A stretch of DNA of 64,000 nucleotides, from positions 1 through 64,000 of the forward strand of contig CAZRBG010000032.1 in NCBI GenBank assembly GCA_964598225.1. The letters run 5' to 3'. Under the pieces are notes generated by a model. The model had not been told where the DNA came from and did no database searches. It saw nothing but the letters and a program-made list of their open reading frames with translations. Made by a program: the position numbers and the translations under genes. This document shows, in pieces, positions 17,382 to 25,557 of the stretch. Source of the DNA: SG8-4 sp964598225. Lineage in GTDB: Bacteria; Planctomycetota; Phycisphaerae; Sedimentisphaerales; Anaerobacaceae. How positions within the stretch are numbered: position 1 is the first letter of the stretch; the number at the start of each line of letters is the position of its first letter.

Positions 17382-17436
17382 GTAGGGTATGCATCGCACA
17401 CCATTGGCATCCTTCCGTGTGCGATGCACGCCCTAC
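17382..17436. repeat. Long imperfect palindrome with 20-bp arms
   Basis: Arms 17382-17401 and 17417-17436 are complementary at 18 of 20 positions (outer GTAGGG/CCCTAC, inner CATCGCACAC/GTGTGCGATG) around a 15-nt loop. It has the look of a GTAGGG...CCCTAC miniature repeat. It sits between the promoter and the start codon of the FlgI-like gene and could be a regulatory leader hairpin, an operator or an inserted repeat. Confidence 0.8.
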
Positions 17437-17477
17437 GCACTACGCACTGAGTTACCCTTTTTGAGGTGTTCTTATCT

Positions 17478-19106
17478 ATGAGAAAATATTGCCGAAATAT
17501 GGTTTTTGTGTCGGCAGCGTTGCTCATTGTCTTTCTTGGGTCCGGTTGCGGGCAGGAGACGACAGGCGGGATGCAGGACGATTCGGCCGCGTTGGAGGAC
17601 CTGGGCCCGACGATAGAGTCGTTGGCGAACTTCATAGTACCCGGCCCGATAAAGGTCGAAGGCTACGGACTGGTAAGCGGCCTGCGCGGGACGGGTTCGT
17701 CCGAGTGTCCGCCGCGAGTCAGGGCATATCTCTCGCGTTATATTCGCCAGCAACTGCCGGACGGGAGCAATCTCGACGTCAACAAGTACATTGACCGTCC
17801 CGATACGGCGGTAGTCTTAGTCGAGGGTATCATGCCGCCACTGCTGCCGAAGGGCCGGTACATAGATGTTCTGGTCAGGGCGCTGCCCGGCACGCAGACG
17901 ACTTCTCTCGAAGCGGGGTGGCTTTTCGAGACCGAGCTCAAAGCGGCCGGCAGTTTCGGCGTTACGATGAGAGTTCCCGCCGATGCAAAAGGGCCGATCT
18001 TTACGGACAGGTTAAGCGAAAATCCGCCCGACCGAACAATCGGGCACATTCTCGCCGGGGGGAAAATCCTACAGAATCGCAGGATAATGCTGGTTCTCAA
18101 AGACCCGGACCTCGAGATGACAAACAGGGTTCGCAACCGCCTCAACGGGCGTTACGGAAGAGGCACGGCCAGGGGGATAACGGCAGGTCAAATCGAATTG
18201 AAGGTGCCGACCGAATACAACCAGCGCCCGCAGATGTTTATCGGCATGGTCAGAAAGACTTACCTCACTCAGGGACAGGAACTAAATCAACAGCGGATCG
18301 AAGCTCACGTCCGCAGGCTTGCAGAATCACCGGACAAGGTCGCCGGCGAAGTCGCGCTCGAAGCGATCGGGAATCAATGTCTCGACGAGCTTAGCGTGCT
18401 GTTGGAATCTCCCGACGAGCGAGTCCGGTTTCACGCCGCAAGGTGCACGCTTAACCTGGGCGGCGAAAGGGGCCTTGTCGTTCTACGGGATATGGCTCTG
18501 AATGAGAACTCCCCCTTCAGGCTGGATGCCTTGGCGGCAATCACCGTCGGAGCGGCACGCAACGACGCGGCAGCAGTCTCCCGGCGATTGTTACGGGACG
18601 AGAACTTTCTCGTGAGGCTGGCGGCGTACGAGCAATTAAGAGAGCTGGATGACGTGGCCGTCTCGCGAGAAGAGGTCGCCGGCAATTTCTATATCGAACG
18701 ATTAGCCCAGACCAGGGAGAAGGTTATCTTTGTCTATCGCAGCGGCCAGCCGCGAGTGGTGCTCTTCGGGTCGCCGATAAAATGTCGAGGCAACATCTTT
18801 CTTGGCTCGGCAGACGGTGATGTAACAATCAACGCCTCTTCCGGCGCCGATTACGTCACGATAATCCGCAAACATCCGAAGCGCCCCGACGTGATAGCCC
18901 AGCTCAGAAGCTCATTCGAGGTTGGTGATATCGTAAGGACGCTTTGCGACGATCCACCTAAAGAAGATGAGGAAGGACGAGGGGGGTTGGGGGTTTCTTA
19001 TGCCGATGCGGCAGTGCTTCTGAAGCAGATGTGTGACAAAGGCGCCGTGCAGGCGGAATTTCGAGCCGGGCCCATGCCGAATTTCGGCCTAAATGTCAAG
19101 AAATGA
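17478..19106 (+). CDS. FlgI-like (P-ring-type) lipoprotein with HEAT-like repeats
   Basis: About 542 residues. ATG 17478 is used, with GAGGTG 11 nt upstream; a GTG at 17466 is also in frame. The lipobox is FLGSGC, with Cys near residue 24. Residues 40-260 resemble flagellar P-ring protein FlgI (KVEGYGLVSGLRGTGSSECP, then DVLVRALPGTQTTSLEAG). Unlike flagellar FlgI it is a lipoprotein and continues into HEAT-like helices (LLESPDERVRFHAARCTLNLGG) and a C-terminal beta domain. No other flagellar gene is in the window. Such FlgI-like lipoproteins recur in planctomycetes; a cell-envelope ring or pore role is inferred only. Confidence 0.75.
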   Translation: MRKYCRNMVFVSAALLIVFLGSGCGQETTGGMQDDSAALEDLGPTIESLANFIVPGPIKVEGYGLVSGLRGTGSSECPPRVRAYLSRYIRQQLPDGSNLDVNKYIDRPDTAVVLVEGIMPPLLPKGRYIDVLVRALPGTQTTSLEAGWLFETELKAAGSFGVTMRVPADAKGPIFTDRLSENPPDRTIGHILAGGKILQNRRIMLVLKDPDLEMTNRVRNRLNGRYGRGTARGITAGQIELKVPTEYNQRPQMFIGMVRKTYLTQGQELNQQRIEAHVRRLAESPDKVAGEVALEAIGNQCLDELSVLLESPDERVRFHAARCTLNLGGERGLVVLRDMALNENSPFRLDALAAITVGAARNDAAAVSRRLLRDENFLVRLAAYEQLRELDDVAVSREEVAGNFYIERLAQTREKVIFVYRSGQPRVVLFGSPIKCRGNIFLGSADGDVTINASSGADYVTIIRKHPKRPDVIAQLRSSFEVGDIVRTLCDDPPKEDEEGRGGLGVSYADAAVLLKQMCDKGAVQAEFRAGPMPNFGLNVKK

Positions 19107-19201
19107 CACCTTTTCGGCCGATAACGATATTGCGAAGAAGGTGTAAATGTAGAACCTTGGCTTTGCACGGATTGTTACCGGACGTTTTTTGCAGGATATA
19201 A

Positions 19202-22200
19202 ATGAGACTTGAAAAAGTTATACTGAACGGATTCAAAAGTTTTGCGGACAAAACGGAATTTGTCTTCGATTCGCCTATAACGGCCATCGTCGGGCCCAAC
19301 GGCTGCGGCAAGAGCAACGTGGTTGACGCCGTCAAGTGGGTCCTGGGCGAGCAGAGCGTCAAGAGCCTGCGGAGCGGGCAGATGGCCGACGTGATATTCG
19401 GAGGAAGCAGCAGCAGAAAGCCGCTGGGGGCGGCCGAAGTGACACTGGTTATGTCGAATTCCGACGGCGCCGGATCGCGGATGCTGCCTGTCGAGGCCGA
19501 TGAGGTGCAGGTTTCGCGGAAAATCTACAAGAGCGGCGAAAGCGAATATCGCATCAACGGTAAGATCTGTCGTCTCAAGGACATCAAGGAGATGTTCATG
19601 GACACCGGCGTAAGCGCCAAGGCGTACTCCATCCTCGAACAGGGCCAGGTCGAGTATCTGGTCAGCGCTTCCAAGCAGGACAGAAGGTTTATCTTCGAGG
19701 AAGCCGCCGGAATCAGCAAATACAAGGCACATAAAAAGGAGGCCCTTCGCAAACTGGATCGCACCGAGCAGAACCTGCTTCGACTCGCCGATATTCTGGG
19801 CGAGGTGGGCAAGAGACTCAGAAGCGTCAAGCTGCAGGCGGGCAAGGCGAGGAATTACCTCCAATATACGCAAAGGCTCAAAGACCTTCAAGTCAATTAC
19901 TCGCTGGTTGAGTACGCCAAAATACTGGATCAGACCAGCGACAGAAAGCGATCTCTGGAGCAGGTAAGCGAGCAGTTCGAGACGCTTGCCGCCGAGGTTG
20001 ATAGAGAGGACACGCAGCTTAGCAGCCTGGGTGAGAACATCATCGAGGCCGAGCACAAGCTCAGCAGCACGGGCAACAGACTTGTGTCGGTTCAGAGCAA
20101 GATCGAGCAGAAACTCCAGCGGGTGGAATTCCTTCGGAGCAGAGTTGCCGAGTTGCAGCAGAGGAAGGAATCGGCGGCTGAGAAGATGGAAAAGCTTGTC
20201 GAGCAAAGAAGCAACTTCGAGGAAAATTCCGCACGCTACGAAAGCGAATCGGAAAGCTGCGAGAAGATGCTCGAAGAAAAGAGCCGCGACGTTAAAGTGC
20301 TCCAGGAGGAGATTCAGAAGGTCAACGCCGAATGTCAATCATTGGAGAGTCAGCTCGAAGACGAAAAGTCGGGCATTATCGACATAGTCCGCCGCACCGC
20401 ACAGCTTCATAACGAAGTCCAGAGCATTTCGGTCTATCGCGACAATCTGTCGAACCAGAAGGACCGCCTTGCCGGCAGGGCCGAGATCGCTCGCGCCGAA
20501 CTGGAGGATTTGCTTACGGAAAAGGCTCAGCACAATGCCCGCCTGAGCGACATCGAAAAAGTGCTTGGTGAGTTGGAGCAAAATCTGCAATCTAAGCGGA
20601 AGAACGCTGATGAAATTGAAGAATCCCTGAAAGCCGATCACAAGCAGCTCGTTCACAGCAAGGAAGCGGCCAGCGCGCTCAACAGCGAACTGGCCATCCT
20701 GACCGACATGGAAAAACGCTGCGAAGGACTCAAGCCCGCCGTCAAGAGCATCCTGCAGAGGCGCTCCTTCGAAGACGGCCGTTTCGATTACGTCGAAGGA
20801 ATGCTGGCCGATATCATAGAGGCCGACGTGCAACATGCAAATGCAGTGGAAGCGGCGCTGGAGGGGCGGACGGATGCCCTGGTAAGCAGCAGCACGAGCA
20901 GGATGCTTGCCGACAGCGAGCGGATCGCCGAACTTGACGGCAGAGTGAATTTCATCTGCCTCGACAGGATTAAGCCGCTGGTGGATGACGTCGATCTCTC
21001 GGAATATTCCTGTGTGAAAGGCAGGCTCGTCGAGTTCGTGAAATTCGACAGCAAGTATGCGCCGCTGGCCTGGAATCTGCTGGGGAAGGTATTGGTAGTC
21101 GATTCCGTGCAGGATGCCGCCGAGCTGGCCGGGAAGGTGAGCAATGGTTTTAAGTGTGTCACTTTGAAGGGCGAGTTTTTGGATACGGACGGCATGGTAA
21201 AGCTCGGTCCTCCGGGCAAATCCACCGGCCTGATATCGCGAAAGAGTCGACTGCGGCAGCTTCAGGATACGATCGCAAACATCAACGACGAGATCGCGGG
21301 GATCGAAGCTCGAATTGAAAAGAGCAATCAAACGAAAATCCACCTGGACAAGCTATGTAAAGAACTGAGAACGGCTGTTTACGAAGCCAATACCGAGAAG
21401 ATGCAGATCAGCTCGAAACTCAGCGCGATCGACCAGAACATAAAGCGGCTCAAAGATGAGCAGCCATTGATTTCCAGCGAGATCGATTTGCTGGCCGAAC
21501 AGATACAGCAGTCTGTTCAGAAAGAGTACGACTCGAAACAGAAGCTGCACGAGCTGGAGGTGGTGAACAATCAGCGAACCGCGCACATCGAGCAGCTTGA
21601 GGCGGAATATGGGGAAAAGAAGCAGCAGCAGGAAGCTTCCGGAGCCAAGCTTACGGATCTGAAGATCGCGCTGGGTCAGGTTACCGAGCAAAGTAAAGCG
21701 CTCAGACAGGCGATTGCAAGCCTGGAAAGTCAGATGCAAGAGAACCGAGCCGCTGCCGCTGCCGCCCAGGAGGAAACGAATAGTTGCATCAAGCAAATAG
21801 CCGAAGCCGAGCGGGATATTCTCAACTGCGAATCGTCGGTCTCAGAGCTGTTCGTCGAAAAGGAAAATAGTCAGAATGAAAGCCGGCTGCTCCAGAAAGA
21901 AGTCGAACAGTTGACCGAGCAGAAGCGACAGACGGAAGAAGAGATACGCGTCAAACGTGGTGAGAAGAGCCAGGCCGAGCAGAAGACGAACGAACTCAAG
22001 ATTGAACTGAGCCAGTTAGAGGTAAGGATGCAGGATCTGGTCGAGCGGGTGCGGGAGGATCTGCAAATCGACCTTGCCGAGGCCTATGAGGACTACACCG
22101 ATCAGGATGTCGATTGGGATGTGATAAAAGAAGAGATCAATTCTCTGAAGGGCAAGATCGAACGACTCGGCAACGTTAACGTCGATGCGATAGAGGAGCA

Positions 22201-22789
22201 GGAAACTCTCGAGCAGCGGCACGAGTTTCTCTCCGGCCAGGTGCAGGACCTCAACAGCAGCAGGGGGCAGTTGCAGCAGTTGATCAATCGCCTCAACAAG
22301 AAGAGCCGCGAGAAATTCCAGGAGACGTTCGAGGAAATCAGGGGGCACTTCCAGGAAATATTTCGCAAGCTCTTCGGCGGAGGCAAGGCAGATATCCTGC
22401 TCGAGGATGCGGAAGACATTCTCGACGCCGGTATCGAGGTGATCGCCCGCCCGCCCGGCAAGGAGACCCGAAGCATATCGCTGCTCAGCGGCGGCGAGAA
22501 ATCAATGACGGCGCTGGCGCTGCTGTTTTCGGTGTTCAAGGCCAAGCCGTCGCCGTTCTGCTTCCTCGACGAGGTTGACGCCGCTCTGGACGAGGCCAAC
22601 AACGAACGCTTCAACATGCTGGTCCGGGAGTTCCAGAAGCATTCGCAGTTCATAATCATCACCCACGCCAAGCGAACCATGAGCATCGCCGACGTCCTGT
22701 TCGGCATAACCATGCAGGTCCGCGGCGTAAGCAAGAAAATAAGCGTCCGATTCGGCGAATACGAAGAAGAACCCGCCGCCGTGGCGTAG
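19202..22789 (+). CDS. smc: Chromosome segregation protein SMC
   Basis: 1195 residues, the normal length. The N-terminal Walker A is GPNGCGKSNVVDAVKWVLGE near residue 33. A coiled coil follows, then the hinge at about 510-660 (DYVEGMLADIIEAD), a second coiled coil, the ABC signature LLSGGEKSMTALAL near 1095 and Walker B FCFLDEVDAALDEAN near 1120. The protein dimerises and, with ScpA/ScpB, extrudes DNA loops and compacts the chromosome. AGGA 6 nt before the ATG supports the start. No scpA or scpB is adjacent. Confidence 0.98.
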   Translation: MRLEKVILNGFKSFADKTEFVFDSPITAIVGPNGCGKSNVVDAVKWVLGEQSVKSLRSGQMADVIFGGSSSRKPLGAAEVTLVMSNSDGAGSRMLPVEADEVQVSRKIYKSGESEYRINGKICRLKDIKEMFMDTGVSAKAYSILEQGQVEYLVSASKQDRRFIFEEAAGISKYKAHKKEALRKLDRTEQNLLRLADILGEVGKRLRSVKLQAGKARNYLQYTQRLKDLQVNYSLVEYAKILDQTSDRKRSLEQVSEQFETLAAEVDREDTQLSSLGENIIEAEHKLSSTGNRLVSVQSKIEQKLQRVEFLRSRVAELQQRKESAAEKMEKLVEQRSNFEENSARYESESESCEKMLEEKSRDVKVLQEEIQKVNAECQSLESQLEDEKSGIIDIVRRTAQLHNEVQSISVYRDNLSNQKDRLAGRAEIARAELEDLLTEKAQHNARLSDIEKVLGELEQNLQSKRKNADEIEESLKADHKQLVHSKEAASALNSELAILTDMEKRCEGLKPAVKSILQRRSFEDGRFDYVEGMLADIIEADVQHANAVEAALEGRTDALVSSSTSRMLADSERIAELDGRVNFICLDRIKPLVDDVDLSEYSCVKGRLVEFVKFDSKYAPLAWNLLGKVLVVDSVQDAAELAGKVSNGFKCVTLKGEFLDTDGMVKLGPPGKSTGLISRKSRLRQLQDTIANINDEIAGIEARIEKSNQTKIHLDKLCKELRTAVYEANTEKMQISSKLSAIDQNIKRLKDEQPLISSEIDLLAEQIQQSVQKEYDSKQKLHELEVVNNQRTAHIEQLEAEYGEKKQQQEASGAKLTDLKIALGQVTEQSKALRQAIASLESQMQENRAAAAAAQEETNSCIKQIAEAERDILNCESSVSELFVEKENSQNESRLLQKEVEQLTEQKRQTEEEIRVKRGEKSQAEQKTNELKIELSQLEVRMQDLVERVREDLQIDLAEAYEDYTDQDVDWDVIKEEINSLKGKIERLGNVNVDAIEEQETLEQRHEFLSGQVQDLNSSRGQLQQLINRLNKKSREKFQETFEEIRGHFQEIFRKLFGGGKADILLEDAEDILDAGIEVIARPPGKETRSISLLSGGEKSMTALALLFSVFKAKPSPFCFLDEVDAALDEANNERFNMLVREFQKHSQFIIITHAKRTMSIADVLFGITMQVRGVSKKISVRFGEYEEEPAAVA

Positions 22790-22841
22790 ACATGCGTGTT
22801 TTCTCATTGCTGTTATACCTCCGGTCGGTTACAATTCACAC

Positions 22842-23365
22842 ATGGCAAGAAAATCAAAAGAGAACGCCGAAGGTGAGAGGATAGCCTCTCAAACGGACCC
22901 GATACAAGCGGCTATTGATTATGGTATAGATGTCTCTATGCTCTTGTTCATGGTTGTACCTACTTGAATCAATGCATTGAGATTTGCTGTGATTTCTCAC
23001 CGGCCAATCTGCTTGCTCTGCAAAGGGCAATTTCCGACCTGGAGCCTGTACATCGGATGACGCCGAGTCGAAAAAAACTGGAATTGACGGAAGAAACGTG
23101 CACACAATTCAAGAATCTTTATCTCGATACTACGCAAGGTCAGTTGGATTGCCTGGGTTTCATTGACGGCCTCGGTGATTATGATCGGGCTAAACAAGAA
23201 AGCGAGATAGTTGATGTTGAAGGCAACCGTATGCGTGCGCTGAGCCTGGATGCGTTGCTCAAAACAAAAAGGGCGATGAACAGGCCGCGAGATAAGGCCG
23301 TCATATCACAGCTCGAAGCAATAAAGAAGTTGCGAAATAGGCAGGGCAATCACTTAAAAGACTAA
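22842..23365 (+). pseudogene. Deletion-fused remnant of a two-gene nucleotidyltransferase module
   Basis: An ATG at 22842 opens MARKSKENAEGERIASQTDP, continues IQAAIDYGIDVSMLL, then runs into a short nonsense tail and stops after 42 codons. From about 22945 another frame encodes VHGCTYLNQCIEICCDFSP and runs to 23365. This is the middle and end of an MNT-type nucleotidyltransferase (FIDGLGDYDRAKQESEIVDV, LDALLKTKRAMNRPRDK) that lacks its N-terminal Gly-Ser region. In intact modules of this kind a small gene precedes the nucleotidyltransferase. Here the end of the first and the start of the second appear deleted, with the junction near 22943. The tail overlaps the end of pyrK by 12 bp. Confidence 0.7.
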
Positions 23366-24280
23366 ATCCATGCTGTCGAAGACCGGGCCGTCTTTGCAGC
23401 ATAGTTTGTAGACGGTCTCACTCGATCCTTCAACTCTACATTCGACGGCGCAGCTCTGGCACAGGCCGATGCCGCAGGCCATTCTTCGTTCTAAGCTGAC
23501 CTGGCAGTCGATTTTCTTTTCCGCCGCAACCCGGGACAGACGTGCGAGCATCGCCTCCGGGCCGCATCCGCAGATTATCATCTCGTCCGGGTTCGTAAGG
23601 TTCTGATCGAGCCAATGCCGCAGGCAGTCGGTGACGAGGCCGTGAAATCCGGACGAGCCGTCGTCGGTTGCAACCACCGATTCTATGCTATATTGGGCAA
23701 ATTCGGGTATTACGAATCCAACCTGCTGCGATACTTCGTCCATTTTCCCTTCGAACGGCAGACCCTCGGCAGTCTTTGCTCCGGCGAAAGACATGACGCC
23801 GACGCTGCCGTTTTCGTCTGTGAGAACCTGCGCCAGATGTTGCAGCGGTGCTGTGCCCATTCCTCCGCCCACCAGCAGCACGGTTTTCTTGCCGTCCGGA
23901 ATATGGTAGCCGCTGCCCAGAGGGCCGACGATGCTAATCGAATCACCCGTAGACAATGTGGTCATCCGCAATGTAGCGGGCCCGACAACGCAATACAAGA
24001 GCTCGGCGAAAGTCTTATCACCGGCGGGGGTGATCTTTGCGAAACTGAAAGGCCTTCTCAGGATAATATTTCGGCCGGCTGCGTCGCACAGTTCATCCGG
24101 TATGTCCTCCGGCGACGGCAGAGCGACATTTGACAGATCCAATTGAGCGAACTGACCGGGTCGGGAACCGGCGAACGCCTTTGCGCCGGTATCCCTGAAC
24201 TCCAGACCGAGCCGATAAAACGGCCGACCGATCTTTCGGTTGGAAACCACCACTGCGTTAAAATCGCCCTTATCCGACAT
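23354..24280 (-). CDS. pyrK: Dihydroorotate dehydrogenase electron-transfer subunit (PyrK-type ferredoxin reductase)
   Basis: 308 residues. FAD-binding barrel with RRPFSFAKI, NAD-binding fold with LLVGGGMGTAPLQHLA, and a C-terminal 2Fe-2S site CGIGLCQSC with a further Cys in KLCCKDGPVF. This is the PyrK layout: it passes electrons from class 1B dihydroorotate dehydrogenase (PyrD) to NAD. No pyrD is in the window. It is the last gene of an operon after a GHMP kinase, 15 bp downstream of it. Related electron-transfer subunits serve other oxidoreductases, so the partner is uncertain. Confidence 0.88.
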   Translation of the reverse strand: MSDKGDFNAVVVSNRKIGRPFYRLGLEFRDTGAKAFAGSRPGQFAQLDLSNVALPSPEDIPDELCDAAGRNIILRRPFSFAKITPAGDKTFAELLYCVVGPATLRMTTLSTGDSISIVGPLGSGYHIPDGKKTVLLVGGGMGTAPLQHLAQVLTDENGSVGVMSFAGAKTAEGLPFEGKMDEVSQQVGFVIPEFAQYSIESVVATDDGSSGFHGLVTDCLRHWLDQNLTNPDEMIICGCGPEAMLARLSRVAAEKKIDCQVSLERRMACGIGLCQSCAVECRVEGSSETVYKLCCKDGPVFDSMDLVF

Positions 24281-24295
24281 AATCGACAGCCGTCC

Positions 24296-25543
24296 TCATC
24301 CCAGAAGATTCTCATATACTCTGACGCCATCCACGACCTTGCAAACGTGTACGGCGTAATTATCGGCAAAGGCGGGGCAGCTTCGGGGATAGGCCGTATC
24401 TACAGCGGCTTTAACCGCTTCGACACTCTCGGCACGAACTAATGCGCCTGAGGCACCCTTATCGCCGCCGCCCAACATCCGCTCACCCAGCGCTCCGGGA
24501 ACCGTACGAACAATATCACACATCGTCTCCAGTTCCGGACCGGATATCCGGTAATCGTCTCGCAGCCCGATGCCGTCGGTGCGGAAAACCCTGCCGACCG
24601 TTTCGATATCGCCGGCCTTCCAGGCTTCGAGCATTTGGTAGAACCTATTCCGGGCGCCGAAGATGTACTTCAACCGAGCGCATAGGTCGGGATGTTTATC
24701 CGCAAAATCGCTCAATATCTCTTCATAAAGCTCTTCGTTCTTGACATCCGCCAGGCAGGAAAGATCGTAACCGGCCTGCTGCAAAATCGAGACCAGTTTC
24801 TCGCACTCATCACGGCGTATCTTATACGTTGATTTTTCCAGCCCCGGACGGTCGGTCCCGGTATCGAGAACTATGATTCTAAAATCGGCCGCTCCGGGTC
24901 CGATCGGCACGTAATTGATCGAACGATCCTGGGGATTGTAGTGTGTCGCCATTCCTTCGCGGGCGTAGATAATCATCGTCTGGTCGAGTTTGCCGCAGGG
25001 CGAGCCGATGTAATCGTTTTCAACCGCCTGGCCAAGGTCGACCACGGTGTTCTTGTCTTCAACGTTGGTTCCGTTCGCATCGAAAAGCGACAGGATCAGG
25101 TTGTTGCACAGCGATGCCGACCGGCTCATTCCGCCGCCGGGAATATTGCCGTAAAGGACAACGTCGATGCCCGTGGTGAGGTTATAGCCCTCTCGTTTCA
25201 GGATGTAATCGATGCCGTATGCGAAGCGCCCCCACGTACTTGCAGTCTCCGCAGATTTCGGTCCCGGCACGTTTCCCGGCTCGAATTCGATCACCCCGTC
25301 ATCGGGGAAATTGGTGCTGAAGAGTCTGTTCTTTCCGGTCGTGTTGGGCTTATACGCCAGCCATATAAATCGGTCGGTCCCTACACCAAAGAGTTCCGTG
25401 CCGTTGTAGTCGCCGTGCTCGACGCCGAGGCAGAATCGCGACGAAGTCCGTCTTACTTTGCCGCCTCTGATGTCTATGCCGTTGTCTTTTGCGGCCTTGC
25501 GAATGATCTCCAAAGCCGCCATGCCTTCTTTCGTCAGTTCCAT
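24296..25543 (-). CDS. Galactokinase-type GHMP kinase
   Basis: 415 residues. The GHMP ATP-binding loop reads GNIPGGGMSRSASLCN instead of the usual PxGxGLSSSAS. SPCGKLDQTMI matches the galactokinase motif 2 region, and LGGGDKGASGALV is the C-terminal glycine-rich motif 3. It most likely phosphorylates galactose or a related sugar at C1. The typical galactokinase N-terminal signature is not obvious, so the sugar is uncertain. It lies between the symporter gene (14 bp upstream) and pyrK (15 bp downstream) with a good Shine-Dalgarno, which supports uptake followed by phosphorylation. Confidence 0.85.
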   Translation of the reverse strand: MELTKEGMAALEIIRKAAKDNGIDIRGGKVRRTSSRFCLGVEHGDYNGTELFGVGTDRFIWLAYKPNTTGKNRLFSTNFPDDGVIEFEPGNVPGPKSAETASTWGRFAYGIDYILKREGYNLTTGIDVVLYGNIPGGGMSRSASLCNNLILSLFDANGTNVEDKNTVVDLGQAVENDYIGSPCGKLDQTMIIYAREGMATHYNPQDRSINYVPIGPGAADFRIIVLDTGTDRPGLEKSTYKIRRDECEKLVSILQQAGYDLSCLADVKNEELYEEILSDFADKHPDLCARLKYIFGARNRFYQMLEAWKAGDIETVGRVFRTDGIGLRDDYRISGPELETMCDIVRTVPGALGERMLGGGDKGASGALVRAESVEAVKAAVDTAYPRSCPAFADNYAVHVCKVVDGVRVYENLLG

Positions 25544-25557
25544 CAGGTGAGCCTTTC

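Noticed and set aside
19175..21343. Two long minus-strand frames of 387 and 334 codons
   Set aside because: Both lie antisense to smc, whose heptad-rich codons produce Leu/Phe-rich shadows.
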